Shown here piece after piece: positions 44,788-57,703 of a stretch of DNA of 64,000 nt. Positions within the stretch are counted from its first letter, which is position 1; the number at the start of each line of letters is the position of its first letter. Position numbers and translations under genes: made by a program. The DNA lies in the NCBI GenBank assembly GCA_022315425.1, contig JAIUPT010000008.1, positions 496,001-560,000 on the forward strand, written 5' to 3'. Source of the DNA: Pseudevernia furfuracea. Taxonomy: Eukaryota > Ascomycota > Lecanoromycetes > Lecanorales > Parmeliaceae. Below the pieces are notes generated by a model, which was not told the DNA's origin, made no database searches, and worked only from the letters and a program-made list of their open reading frames with translations.

Positions 44788-47700
44788 CTATCCATCAAGG
44801 TTCAGCCTATTGCTCAACCCACTCGCGCCCTTGCCGCCCCCCCCTCCGAGCATACCAGCAGCAGGGCTCGCTCCGCGGGAACCACCCCGGGGGGAACGGG
44901 GCTGCACGCTCGACCCACGCGTCTGCACACCGCCACGTCCACGCTTCAGCTCCGCAATCTGCTCTTCTTTCCTCCGGATCAAATTGTCCCGGCTCTTGAC
45001 CGTGGCCTTCTGGATGTACACCTCCTTCTGCAGAGCCTTGATCGTGCCGTCGTTGTTCATCTCCTTCCTCTTGACCTCGTTCTCGGCGGCTTTACGCAGC
45101 AGCCCGGGTTGCTTGGCTTCAAGAGCGGCGAGTTCTTGGGTGGCGGTGGTGGCGGCAGCGGAGGCGTCCGTCCAGAGGCGCTTTGTGAGGTCCCAGTCTT
45201 GAGTCAGGTTGTCGATCTTTCTATTCTTTGCAAGGAGCTCGGCTTCGAGCTCACGGATCCGAGCGTCTTGGATGGCATTTGCGCGGACGGCCGGGTCGGG
45301 GTGGTTGACGAGCTCGAGACGGGCGGCAGTGAGTTCCTTTTGAAGAGTGCCACGCTCGCCCTTGAGGGCCAGGATCTCTGTCCGAGCTTTGCCATTGTCT
45401 TTCTTGGCTTTCTCAAGCTCAGTGGCTTGCTCTTGGATCGTAGCCCAGCGATCACCGGCTTTCTCGCGCAATTCTTCGTAGTCGTACTGGCGGCGCTCAT
45501 GCCAGTATTCAAGGCTCTTGATGGTCTCGTTCATTTGCTTCTTCTCGCCTTCCCAAAGCTTTTCGGTGACCTTGATTTCTTGGATCTCTGCTGTGAGGCT
45601 TTCGATGGTGGGCTGTGAAGTGTTAGTGACACGGAAAATGGCAGAAGTGTGTTGAGCGCTCACAGGATTGTTGAGTCGGCCTGCATTGTAATCGGCAAGC
45701 ATCTTGCGCTTCTTGGCTTGGACTTCCAATGAGTCGCCGTATTCGAGGTCCTATAGAGAATTAGCAAGTCGGAAAGCACACACCTTTCCAAAAAAAAAGC
45801 GGGGCTTACGAAAGGACGCCTCCCACGCGGAAGGGCATCTGGGTTCTTCGGATCCGTGATGAATGGCAGGACCGGATTGGGATAGTATTTGGGAGGTCCT
45901 TCAGGCTTGAAGATATCTGAGATGTCAGAAATAGCGTCGGACAAGGACGAGTCGGAATCCATGATGGGCAGATTTTCGATTGGACGGATGTTTGCTAGAG
46001 TCCAAGCGGATGTTTTAGAGCCAGAATTAAAGAATTCAAAGACTTCTTGAGCACAGGCTGCCGGACCGGGTTCGTCAGGTTCGAGTTGACCAACGGAGCG
46101 TTGTGTATGCCAGACACAGAAAATTAGTTTGCGAATTCTGTCAATAGGCTCTAGCGAGCGCGCTAAGCACAGATCCAGGTGCTCGACAGAGCTGTACACA
46201 ACCAATCGAATCACGGGTGTCAACTGATCACCGCTTGCCTTATGTTCTCGTAATCTCGTGAGATGGGTATATTTCGCGTTGAATGTTTCGTCAAACGCGA
46301 TGATCAGCTGTACGGGCGGAAAAGAGATGGCCTCCCCTGACGGTATGATACTCACTCTCTGCGATCCAAATGAACCTGGACCTTGTTGTTGAAATCCGTT
46401 GGTCTTCGTATCTCGTCTTACACAAGACACTTTTTTTCCTTTCAAGAACATCTCGATGATGTCAAGAAGGTGGCCTGGCTTTGCAACCACTGCAATGTGT
46501 ATTTGACTTTCTTTAGTAAGAGCCAAAAGGTGTCCCAGGAATTTGAATTTCTCGCTGGATAACTCAGCGTATAGCGCTTCCTCCTCCGGCTTTACTTCTT
46601 CCTGGCTACTTGGTCCTCCACCTTCGAGGCCTATATGAGTTGCCACATTGCTAAGTCGATAAAGAAGTGTATTCAGGCTTTCCACGATGTCTTCGCCGAC
46701 TGTTTCTTCCGTCATGTTGCGGCTTATGGCTTGTGGATAGTACTCGATGGTGTCCACGTACTGACTCAATATACGGGGTTGCATGGGCAGAGTAACGACA
46801 AATTCCCTTGGACCCAAGTTCCTCGCCTTGAGGGTGGTCGTCTGGCTTGGCATGGGAGACGCCTCTTTGTGCATCGAGAGCTTACTAGGAGTAGTTGGAG
46901 TGTGAGGAGCCGATTGGGGATTGCGCGCTGGCAGTGAAATCTCTTTCAGGATCATGGACGGCGAGATTTCTAGTCGTTCTGGCTCTTCTTGAACTTGATA
47001 GGGAGCCTTCGCTGGAATGATCGAGGGCGATGCTGTGGAACGCGACGAATGTGTAGCAACCGGTGACTGCACACGAACATGGAGCTCATCTCTCGTCACA
47101 GAAGGCGAGGGTCTAGCAGCCGAAAGTGGCGGTCTTGGTTCCTCATCGCGGCTTGGAGCTGGAGACCCTCCAGCAGCTGATATTTGCGACTGTTCTGGTT
47201 GATCTGAGATCAAAGACGACGGTCCTACGGTGGTCATCATTTGGTAGCCTTCACGATCATCTCGAGCCAACGTCGGAGAACGTCGGGACGTAGAAGGTTC
47301 AGAATGCTGTCGCTTTCCACTACGCGCAGCCAGTCTCTTCGCCTCTCCATCCTCACGGATTCTCTTGAGCGTCGCTCTGATCCGTAGTGGTTGCATGCCT
47401 TCAGGCAAGCCATTAACGTTCGGAGCCATGTCAGACATACCGTCTTCTGAACTTGATGGTGGCTTGGGAGGCTCTCGAGAGTCCAAAGTATCCGGCAGCG
47501 GTACTCGACTGCCAAGGATTGTGGAATTGTCCGACCTTGTAGAGTCAACAATAGGATCTTCAAGGTGATTGGTGCCTTCTTTCGAAGCTTCTGAATGATT
47601 CTGCCTAGTTGACTGCGAATTTAGGTCTCGTAGGCTCAAGATCGAGTCTTCGTCTGTTGTTGTCGCTTGTGAGGGGTGGCTATTGTCGGTCGGATCTTCT

Positions 47701-49380
47701 GAAATCGCAAATATTTCTGAGGCAGTAGAACGATGTCGGCTTCGGCGTTCGGTAGTTTCAGACACGGCCGTAGCAATGCTCGGATGCTGATCTGTTCTGC
47801 GCGTTGATCTTCCTGTGCTCACTGATGATATTTCAGAAATTTCTTCAATAGGTTGTGAGTTTGGTCGTGCGTTCTGTAAATGGTCTTCTGCAATGCACGT
47901 TAGTGGGACCACTTTTCTTACGTGAACTTGCTTTGCAAGTACTACATCGCTGCTAGACGTACCTGCTGACGTGATGGAGACTCGAGAACCTTGACTTGCA
48001 AAGGCTAAGGGGACTTGTGTCTGAAAGATGAGACTGTCGGCAGGGCTATCGTCCACCGCGTGACTCTGATGTGAGCTTCGATCAGCAGATCCCGGGACTT
48101 GTATTTCGGAAGATCTCTGACGCTGCTGAGTATGCCCTGCTCCCGTTTGATGAAGAGACTGGAACTCTGCTGTACTTTGAATGATTCGGTCGTGTATGAT
48201 ATGATGATCGCTCAGATGCTCGGAGATGACGGCTCGCCGCCGGTGTTGATCGTGGTTTGTGGAGGTAGGATCTGAGGCACTGCGAGGTAACGAAGGAAAT
48301 TGAGCCCCCAAAGGAGACCCCGAGGATGTTTCTGTTGTTTCTGGAGCTGGCTCAGATTTAGATCTTTCAGAGGCAATAACAGAAGGCTGGCTAGCTGCTA
48401 CGACAACAGCTGAAGAGTCTTCGATGGAATCGTTAGACTCTGCAACTTCACCAGTGGATGACTCAAGATCAGTACTGTTGTACAAAATACAAGTTTGGTG
48501 GGTTGGTGGGGCCTGATCTGCGCCGAGAACCACTAAAGATGTGCTTGACGTGGGTTGGTAGCTAGACTGTGAATCAGGGATGACACCGTTGCTGTCAGGT
48601 GAGGATGCCCCAAATCCAGTGTTTAGGCGTGTTAAAAGCAAAGATGAATCGCCCTGAGTGGATAAAGAAGATTGATACGCAACGTATAGATCTCTATTAA
48701 AACTGCTGTGCTGCGAGATTTTTACAGTTACGTTGGGAGGATTGAAGGTAGAGTGGGAAGAAGCTCGTTCCGAGACTCTTGGTGTATCTCTGTTATGATT
48801 TGGAGAGTCGCTACTATGTCTCTTATGAGAAGGCGTCTCACTGATTTGCTGAGGGTGAGGCCTTTGTTTTTCGACAGCTGCGTCACTGGTTGTGCAATCT
48901 TTATTTGCACCTGACCGCCTTCGTCTTCGTCTCTGTCGTTTAGGTCTATCCGAAATACTTTGAAGGGCAGTCGAATGTTTTTGTTCCCAAGCCTTTACTG
49001 CGGCTGTGTTCACGTTCTTCTTAGGTTGCTAATTGAACATTAGTGCCCACTAAAGAAGCAAACATTCAAGCAAACAATCATATCACTGAAGCCAAGGTAG
49101 AGTGCAGCAACACATGTCTGATATCTGTACTTACCCAATCTGGTTTGAATTTTTCTCCGGTGATGGGATCATCCGCCCAATCGATCAAATACTCGGTTGA
49201 CCTTTCTCCAATGATAGCTTTGATCCTGTATACAGGGCTCGAAGGGTTGCTCTGGCTCCCCTGAGTAGTCCCTACACTTTCTTCTTGAGATTGCCAGAGA
49301 TTTGACAACAATTTGGCTCTTTTCGATAGAGTTTTCTCTGTTCCTGAATATGGACTATTCTTGCGTTTTCGAGAACTCAT
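44788..49380 (-). CDS. Chromodomain protein with Hda2/Hda3-type domain
   Basis: It is a likely subunit of a class II histone deacetylase silencing complex (compare CDP-2 of the Neurospora HCHC complex). Exons 49380-49135, 49028-45810, 45750-45664 and 45612-44788 join to 1458 aa. Residues about 50-100 are a chromodomain (VYRIKAIIGERSTEYLIDW, FKPDW, then the intron, then AAVKAWEQKH). A disordered Ser/Thr-rich region of some 650 residues follows, then the Hda2/3 helicase-like domain (FKFLGHLLALTKESQIHIAV, PVQLIIAFDETFNAKY, LTPVIRLVVYSSVEHLDLCL). The C-terminus is a 200-residue coiled coil (IKSLEYWHERRQYDYEELRE) ending in an Arg/Gly-rich tail. Introns are 106, 59 and 51 nt. Silencing by HP1-linked deacetylation is inferred from the domain pair. 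Confidence 0.87.
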
Positions 49381-50741
49381 TATGCAATTGACATGATTGG
49401 CTGCGAGAATCTACTGAAGACATTTGGGGCATCTATACATCCCAATTGGCTGATTTAATCGTGATTAGAGTAGCATTTCATATACTTATATAGATTGTTG
49501 TGTGATATCGGAGAAGACGAGCGGAAGTGAATGCGATGCTTTGACGAACTAGGTTAGCGCTGATCAAAAACGCTCTAGCTGCACACTGCTTACTAGCTGA
49601 TTACCTTACTTAGTCCGTTCACCCTTCCACTCTGTTACGACCAAGCAGAAGCTGGACATTTCTTTTGTTGAATTGTATACCGCTGTTATATATAGGATCT
49701 TGGCTTTATGCCTTGAAAATTCCACACTGAAGAACCATCGGATACTCGTACTGAATGAGCGCGTTTGGACTGGGAGGGCACTGGGATGGCGAAGGCGGGC
49801 AAGATGTTAAAACATGTATCTAGTATACGAGAGTACACAAGCTGCTATAACTACTCGCCACTTGAGAATAGCAGAGTCTACAGGAAAAAGCGAATGATCT
49901 TCTTCAACCGTGGGCAGTACTCCCACATGGGTTCCTATGGAGAAAATTAAAATTGTCTGTTAATTGAAGAAGCAGTCAAGTAGAGGTGCATTGAGAAACT
50001 GTACGCTGGGAGCTCAGTCGAAAAATTTTGCTTCACAATTGTTCTGTCTACAATGAAGTAGAAGTTGCTGGCGAACAGGCATCAAGGTTTTCGTTTTCAA
50101 TCAAACCGGAACAAGATGCAGTCTAGTCGTCCATCTAGCTAAGTCCTCTACTTTGGGAACATTGATCCCTCGCTATCGCTGCACGGTTTTTATATGTAAG
50201 CAAGCCTCAATTGAGGGCGCTCAGGTCACTTCAGCGGTATCTCTGGGCATCCGACTGGCTTTCCAGGCTTTTGAGACTCGACACAGTCTGAGGATTTCTT
50301 GAGCTCCACACTGCTGGGCTACGGCGTGGGCGTCTAGATCTTTGATGTGATTGACTGAAAGCTGGTGAAGCCTTCCCGTGGTGAACTTGATAGGCTGGTT
50401 TGCACCCCCACGATCTTCACTTTCCTTCCGTCATGTGCTACGATAGGCAGACATTTGCAAGGACGAGGCGCCATCATTCGAAATGGTTTATGTTGTCGGC
50501 TATCTTTCAAGGTAGTAGTGTGGGCCGGTAATTCAACGCCCCTCAAATTGATGTTTATCTATTGCCTTTCAGCTTTATGAATGAAATCCGGAAGCAGTGA
50601 TCCTGCCAGCAAATCTAAAGCAAGGGATCAAGGAACAGGGAAATCGTTCGGATTCGCGATGTAATAAGATGAAGTGTTGACAAGGCAATGGACCAAAAAA
50701 TCTTGCGAATTAGAGGGGATTGAGAATTTCATATTCATGGG
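49381..50741. other. Intergenic, no gene seen
   Basis: Between the chromodomain gene (start at 49380) and the monooxygenase gene (3' end at 50742). Short frames without features. The sequence is relatively AT-rich. Confidence 0.5.
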
Positions 50742-52300
50742 CTAAGATGTTCCTGATTGTGTGCCATTCTGTGGAAGTTGCTCCCTAAGCCACGAATCAT
50801 AATCAAACCCGAGCTCTTGTAAAGTTTTGATACCATGTCGAGCATCCCCTTTCTCTGCAAAAGCCCTTTTTATAGCCGCCATCCTCCCTCGCGTCCATCT
50901 GTCTTTCGCTGACCATCTCACTGGCATTTTGCCTCCTCGACCAGTAGCACGCGTTGCCCAATCTACTAGTTCATTATGGTAGTCGAAGTCTTTCGGAAAT
51001 GACAGATCATGAAAAGCTTTGCCAGCACCACGTTCTGCGATGACATCCTCTTCCCACCTGCTCATCTCCAGTGTCGAAGGAAGCTCAAGCCTTTGAGCCC
51101 ATACACGGGCTACGACAGCCCCTTGCCCTTCATGTGTTCGGAAAGGAATGATCTTTATTGGAAGACCAATGAAAGCTATCGTTGGATCGTCTATATAGAA
51201 CAAATGCTTGTACAGACGACTTACTCTTTCCCCTGTTGAGATAAATTTAGTTTCAAGCGAAGAAAGAAATGGAAAGGAATAGTAGTAGCCTGTAGCGAAA
51301 AGAATCGCATCGACATCTTCCTCCACTCGACCATCGGCAAAGCGCACAGCTCTTGTGCCATGAAAATCTGGCAGAAACTCCGCTAACTGTGGGACAATTT
51401 CCGTAAAGCGTGGAGCCGAGGCCATAATCGACTCCGACCTCTGAGATATCAGAAGTGGATGTTTGCTGACTGTTCTAATTTGAGACGCGATATCAGTGCC
51501 AGAGGCGGCGTTGCCAACTATGATGACCTTCTTATCCGTGAAAGGCCCTCCTGGTCTTCGGTACGATTTGCTGTGCGAGATGACGCCTGGATTTGCTTGA
51601 TTCCACTCCTTGATCCCTTTGATATTCGGTAGGCTGGGCACATTGTAATGCCCATTGGCCACCAGGACAGCATCGTAAATCTTTTCGTAGACTGTACTGG
51701 TCTGGAGGTCCTTGAGCCGGACTTGGTGAGCTCCAGGTCGTGTCTGGCAAATGTCCGTCACTTGAGTCTGGAAGTATACAAGGTGCCTAACATCCTCACC
51801 ATAGTCGTCGAGGTACTGCGTGACAACTTCTCGGCTTGGAAAAAGCTGGTGGTCTTCCAATGAAGGCATATCGGAGAATCTCATGAGACTGTGTGGGATG
51901 TTAGTCTCCAAACGCTCATACATTGGCGACACAAATGTTGCCTGTCGGGCGCCGTGTGCGACGCCATTCTGATCCGAGACAGAGTGCCAGATTGGTTCGT
52001 CCAAAGGCTGATGCGGATTGATCTGGGGAATATCAATCGTGTTGATTGGGTCGTTCGAGTAATTCCAGACGCCCCCAAACGAAGCTTGTTGTTCAAATAT
52101 ATCGATGGTATCGAAGCACCCCTCGGCAAGGAGGTATCTGTGGGCCATTCAATCAGTGACGTGAGAGTCTTGAAGGGATCAAGTATTAAGAAAGGGAGCA
52201 GACAATCGGACACGTACTTTGATGCGGCGATTCCAGCTGAACCTGCTCCGACAATGCAGATTTTTCTGATTTTACTTGTCTCAATACCGTGAGAACCCAT
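50742..52300 (-). CDS. Flavin-containing monooxygenase
   Basis: Exons 52300-52218 and 52137-50742 (intron 80 nt) encode 492 aa. The FAD-binding Rossmann motif is KICIVGAGSAGIAASKYL, completed across the intron. It is followed by IFEQQASFGGVWNYS. The FMO-type signature is represented by PGVISHSKSYRRPGG, directly before the NADPH Rossmann motif KVIIVGNAASGTDIAS. A later ILFATGYYYSFPFL block is also typical. It should oxygenate a soft nucleophile (N or S) using NADPH and O2; the substrate is not evident and no biosynthetic neighbours are present. An in-frame ATG at 52375 would add an unlikely leader; 52300 gives the normal start, MGSHGIETSKIRK. Confidence 0.9.
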
Positions 52301-52683
52301 GGCCAGTATTGAAATATTCTTCAAGAATGAAATGTGTATAGACCGAATTCTTAGGCTTGAGAATTCGCAAAGCACCGCATTACATGTATATTCATCACAG
52401 AATCAGTACTCATTACTGCATTAAAGCAAGTCTATTGAAAGAAGTTATCTACACACAAGGCATGAGAAGTAAAGTAAAAGTGTAGTCATGACCAAGAAAG
52501 GTGCAGTCCGGAAAAAGAAAAGAGTCTTTGTTCGCGTCCGCGTCTCCGCCTTGCGCATTCAATTTACTCGAGTACCTACTCCAACTTCCCATCCCAATAA
52601 CAATTGAAGCAACTGCCCGTCGTAAGGTCAGAACACAGCTCATGACGTGCACTCGTCGAGCAATATGACCACAGTCTCGGACC
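52301..52683. other. Shared promoter between divergent genes
   Basis: This 383-bp stretch separates the starts of the monooxygenase gene and the telomere-protein gene. No further element was identified. Confidence 0.5.
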
Positions 52684-55600
52684 ATGGCATCGCCAACAAT
52701 TGTGCCGTCGAGCACGCCAATAGCACAGTTGAACCCGAACCTTGAACCAATTGAATCTTCTGTCAAAGGCATTGTCACCCTTATCTGGCCCTATGCCTCA
52801 TCCAAGAAGACCTTCAGTCTTCTGCTCGTGGAGCCAGACTTTCGCCTCCGTTCAGATCGAGGACAAGTCCGCGTTCACTTCCAAGGCTCAAGCGCAAAGG
52901 CTGTGGCAAGATCTGGTATTAGCAGTGGAGATCAGCTTCTCTTAAGCCTGAAGGGCGCGCAATGGGCAAAAGATTCTACAGCAGCTACGACGCCGGGGAG
53001 AGGGATTGGCTGGGAGCTACAATTTAGGGAACGTCTGGTGTTACAGGTAAGACAGCTGCGAGAGCGCCATAGAATCGTCACTCAATGCTCTGTATCAGAT
53101 CCAACGCCCATCGCAACAGCCTATACCCCTCGATATTGACCATCCGACCCCGTCGCCTGAACCTTCTGTTCAAACCCCGACCCCGGCCCGGTCTCCACCC
53201 CACAACAACCACTTCGCAACCTCGATTGGGGGACCTCAGCTTAACGCGCTGGTATGGGCATCTCCCGCTTTTCTGAAACGGAGCCACTTTCTCGCTACAG
53301 ACTACGATCCTTTTGCAGAGGAGGGATTCCCAGACAATGACCGAAGAAAGCGAACCAAGTTTGGGCGCGATAGCGACCAATGGCGGTTCGCAGAGCGGAC
53401 ACCGAGCCCTGAGAAGGAACCTGAAAGTCTGCCGCTCGACATTACTAGTCCATCAAGACTGCCAGCTCAGGGCAGACCCAGAGGAAAGGAAGTCCAATCC
53501 CTTGTTCAACAAGCCCATAGTACAGGGTCACCTTCAAAAGCTTCAGGTATGGCAGCAAATGCCTTGACTAATCACAGTAAGCTGGAGGTCCAGTCTAGAC
53601 ATGACTCTACTATCAAGGATACGTCTATTGAAGAGGGGGAAGAACCGCCTACTTCGCTCAGTCAAGTCAACAGTAATAGACATATGATACAAGAGGTCAC
53701 TAAAGACGAGATTATCAGGAACAGTGCCATGACAAGAGCCCCGCATACGAAAACAAATCCCAACGAGTTCGAAATTCTAGAAGAGCGTGGGCAAGTTGGT
53801 AGCAGCATTACGAGACCGACGAGTTATACCATCGAGACAGGTTATGTGGACCATGAGGCTTTCCAGGAGACGACCCAAAGCCCACAAATTTTACCTCCAG
53901 CGCCTGTTGGAAGACCGTCTCCGTCTTCCTCGCCTGAGTCCGAAAGCGGCCAAAACTTTGACGAAAATCCGGAGCATGAATCCGATGAGGTATCTGATCA
54001 GGAATCTGATAGCCTCTTCGACGAGCAGTCCGAGTCCGGACGAAGTAACGCAGCCATGTACAGCGCTCCTAATTCTGACTTTGGCCTTGACGGGTCGACT
54101 TTTTCCCGCCCTCCACCACCCGTAGAGTTTGCTCCGCCTCCAAGCGTCATCAAAAGACTCGAAGAAGGACTAGAAGTTGGTAGACTGAACACTGACGATG
54201 CTTGGGACATTCCGTCTTCACTTCAGAATGATATTGAGCAGATAGAGAGTGAAAATGAAGAGCGGTCGATTTTCAAGGACTCTGCCTCTGAGATATTAGT
54301 CAAAGGGCCCCGAGAAGATATCGATATGCTTGAGGGCCAAGATGCCGCACAGCGACGCTCAAGCATTCAACTGCCCTCGTCTGACCAGCTGGGGAATCCA
54401 GAAGCTGGAGATTTTGATGACGAAGCGATGGAGGATCCAGCTGCCGCACAGTTGCTTGCTGAGGACGGAGGGTCTATGAAAGATGTCAACATCCTTCAGG
54501 ACAAAACTGCTGTCCAGCGGTCCTTCAACAATCTACCATTTTCTTCTAATCAGGTCGAAAGTGAACAGTCTCCAGCAGAGCTTGTGCTTAGATCTCAAGA
54601 GGTTCCTGATGACGAAGCTGCGCTTGAATTGATCCCCGAAAAGCGCCCAGCTAATTTTCCGGAGGAGCAGTCCCCATCTTCAAGTCGAGAAAAAGAGGTC
54701 TTATTACAGGCTTCTGACGAGGAAGATACACTGGTTACGAGCCCGGAGAAAGGTCTAACTGATTTTGCAGTGGGAAAAGAACCACCCAGCACACGTCAAC
54801 TGGAGTTAGTGCCAGATGCAACGCTATCTCAAGAGAACTCGAATATTCTCATCGCTCAAGGTCAAGGGGTCATGGGCCTCGCCGAAAATGTGGGCATGTT
54901 GACTTCAAAGATTCAGCAAAGCACGGTCGAGATCGTTGATTTGGAGAGCGCCGACGAAGACGACATCAGTCCTCAAACGGTTGGTCAGGAAGGGTTGCAA
55001 ACGCTCGTCAATAAGAACGCTTCTGAGTTCACACCAACAAATGAGGTGGCAGCACGCGAAAGTCCTCTGCAATCAGTCCAGGCATCGATGGACGAGGCAT
55101 ATCGCCTTTCGCCTCTGCCAGATCATACAGGGCTAGTGCTCAAGCCTGTTGCGGCGGTCGAGGAGTTTCCCTTTGTAGATATCCATGTAGAGCCGGAAGC
55201 TCATCAAGAGACGTTTGAGCATGGAGAAGAGGGCCCTCACAAGCAGTCGTCAGTAGTGATAATCGAAGGGTATGAAGAAAAGCTTCCATCAACAGAGGCC
55301 ACGTTCCATGGATCACAGGAAGTGAGACTCAAAAGTAAGGAACGCGAGCTTCCGTCCGAAGAAGAGCCTCGTCTCAAGCAAGCGCGAATAGTACAAACCG
55401 AGCTTGAGCCACCACCTATATATGACTTACCTTCAATCGTACCCGACTCGTTCGAAGATATAACGTCCAAGAGCCAACTTCTAACGCCAAACTCAACGCA
55501 ACAAACAAGCTTCGTGTCCCAGCCATCATCCGTATCACTTCATTCCACGCCGGAGGATCTTACCCTGCCAACGCCTCGATTGACACAAGGTACTTCTGCT

Positions 55601-56863
55601 GGAATTGTACCTCCCGAACTGCTTGCACCTCCAGAAGAGCCGACCCTTACGGAGACACCCGCGCCACCAAAAAAGACATCGACGTTGATTGAGAAGTTGA
55701 AGGAAATGCGGAGGCTATCAAACCAAAGCTCACAAAAGCGCTCGAGCGACGCCAGTGTCCTCGATCCATGGTTTGCGCCCAAGCGACTTAGTCAAGTTGT
55801 CCGAGACAGCGAGGACGAAAGTGAAGTAGAGAGCTCGCCGGAAAGAGAAGCGCCAGCAGAGATTCCAAAGATCTTTAGCAGACAGCTGCCTCAGACCCCT
55901 GAGAGACCCCTCGCGAAATCGTTCATACGCTCTCCTCCGCAGCGGAATCACATCTCCTCGATAGAGTCATCTCCTCAATATCACCCACCTTCCCAACCAC
56001 CTCCTCCAGGGTTTCGCACAAAACTTTCGTACTTCGTGCCTCTTGCGACTCTGCCATCACACTTTGCAACCATTGTCGACGTCCTTGCCATCGCCCTATC
56101 TAGCACGCCAGTTACCCGTGCCCCCTCCGGACCAAGGGATTACAACCAAACTCTCTACATAACCGATCCCTCGTCATCAACATTGCAACACTCCATCACC
56201 ACAGCACAGATCTTCCGACCTAACAACCGATGCTTTCCTCTCGTGGAGAAAGGTGACGCCCTCTTGTTGCGCGATTTCAAAGTCCAACCCTTCCAAAAGC
56301 GCCTGTCGCTGCTCAGCAAGGAGAGTAGCGGATGGGCAGTCTTTCGAAAAGGGGCTGATGTCCAAATACGTGGGCGTCCAGTCGAATTTGGAGCCGAGGA
56401 AAGGGGGTTTGCCCGAGGGTTATGGGACTGGTGGGCTAGCCTTGGTGATGATGCGAGAAAGCAATTCGAGAACGCGGTGCCTGAATACAAGAAGCCTAAC
56501 GGTATGGCTAAGACTACTAAGTCCAAAGCAGGTGGAAACAGGAGCGACGAACCAATCCAAAAAGAGGAGATTGAGGGCTTAGGTGTCAATCTGCCTGGCT
56601 CAGAAATAAAGGAAAGAGAGTTAATGAAAGAGCGTTCCTTAGGTCTGGATGGCGTGGAAGAGAAGGACGTGGTGCATGAGAGCATAGAGGCTCCGAGGCG
56701 CGTCTTGCGCGCAAGAGGGGCGAAGGGCGCGAATGGGAGGTCAGAAAGTGCTCGAGAGTCGCGCTTTGGCACAGTCTTTACTGGTGGGCTGGGAGAGCCA
56801 GATGAGACCCAAGGGAGCGCGCATGAATTGAGAGACGGGAAGGCTTATCGAGATAAGAGGTGA
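52684..56863 (+). CDS. Telomeric ssDNA-binding OB-fold protein (POT1/Cdc13 type)
   Basis: Exons 52684-53046 and 53099-56863 (intron 52 nt) encode 1375 aa. Residues about 15-120 resemble an OB fold (IVTLIWPYASSKKTFSLLLVEPDF, RVHFQGSSAKAVA, GDQLLLSLKGAQW, WELQFRERLVLQ). About 950 disordered, acidic and Ser/Glu-rich residues follow. Near residues 1090-1250 is a Telo_bind-type OB domain: TKLSYFVPLATLPSHF, VDVLAIALSSTP, YNQTLYITDPSS, ALLLRDFKVQPFQKRLSLLS and WAVFRKGADVQIRGRPVEFG. The tail is basic with SUMO/chromatin-like low complexity. It probably caps or regulates telomere 3' overhangs; which of the two ssDNA families it belongs to is not resolved here. The length is well above that of classical POT1 proteins. 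No stops interrupt the long exon. Confidence 0.82.
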
Positions 56864-57523
56864 TATGCATGATGGAGGGTTCTAATTTTGTGTACGTTAG
56901 TATGGCATCGTGATGTACAGTGTTCACATGGTTGGCATGCGCAAGTGAGCGTTAAAGCGACTGAATTATAGTGTATACCATGCTGCTGTAGTACAGTGCA
57001 AATGGATCTTATTATTCCTTCGAGACTATAGATCATAAATGATCTCCCAGGTTAAAGTTGGCAGTTTTCTGTACTGTTCGCTGAAACCATCGTGCTACTG
57101 CCAGTGTGAGACGGTTAGATTGAAACGTGACCAATACCGCCGTCGCATAGCTCATCATCTGTATTTCTTCACTTGTTAGCGGCAGTCGAAGAAGTACGAA
57201 CTGTGGAACAATGAGGTTGGTGTAATGTAATCTCAGTCTTTGCCTTTGAACATCATGCACAACCAGCGCCAAGCGTAAAGCAAGAGTGTATTACGCGGCT
57301 GTGCTTTTCGGACTACCAGAAGCTGTGTTGTGTCTTCATGTGATGGTGGAGGGAGTCTTGAACAATAGGATACACGAACCTTTGATGAATCTGATGCCTC
57401 ACGAGATGAGCCATTGACTAGAAGAATTCGCTGTCTTAGTCTGTGGGGAGGCAATCCTCGACATCAAAGGGTTGAGGAATTGATAAGGTAAATGGCCAAA
57501 TAGTGACATCTATCTCATTCAAC
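56864..57523. other. Intergenic before the split tRNA
   Basis: No gene is supported between the telomere-protein gene and the tRNA parts. Short minus-strand frames (56845-57454) lack features. Confidence 0.5.
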
Positions 57524-57533
57524 GCCCGGTTAG

Positions 57534-57585
57534 GTAAGAATTATCCGATTAACTCTCTCAATTTCTTAACTGACAGGTGCTCTAT
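57534..57585 (+). other. Intron-like segment 1 in the tRNA D stem
   Basis: A 52-nt segment sits between G10 and C11 of the tRNA. It starts GTAAGA, has TTAACTGACAG, and its only AG acceptor is at 57576, which leaves nine extra bases (GTGCTCTAT) before the tRNA resumes. Splicing at that AG alone would not restore the tRNA exactly. Confidence 0.65.
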
Positions 57586-57592
57586 CTCAATC

Positions 57593-57643
57593 GTAAGGGA
57601 AATATCAATCAATCTTCATGATCATCACTGACAAAAGAAAAAG
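57593..57643 (+). other. Intron-like segment 2 in the tRNA D loop
   Basis: A 51-nt segment splits AATC from GGTA in the D loop. It begins GTAAGG, carries CACTGACA as a branch motif and ends AAAAAG. Removal restores the tRNA exactly. Confidence 0.7.
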
Positions 57644-57653
57644 GGTAGAGCGT

Positions 57654-57703
57654 GTATGTATCAGCCCAACTTTACAAATCTAACACCGTGTAACAAGAAA
57701 CAG
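57654..57703 (+). other. Intron-like segment 3 at the anticodon stem base
   Basis: A 50-nt segment lies between the first and second base of the 5' strand of the anticodon stem. It begins GTATGT, carries TCTAACAC and ends AAACAG, a complete fungal intron signature. Removal restores TGTGA exactly. Confidence 0.72.

Noticed and set aside
44621..45618. Long plus-strand frames opposite the coiled-coil exon
   Set aside because: They are antisense to the well-supported chromodomain/Hda2-3 gene and have no family features.
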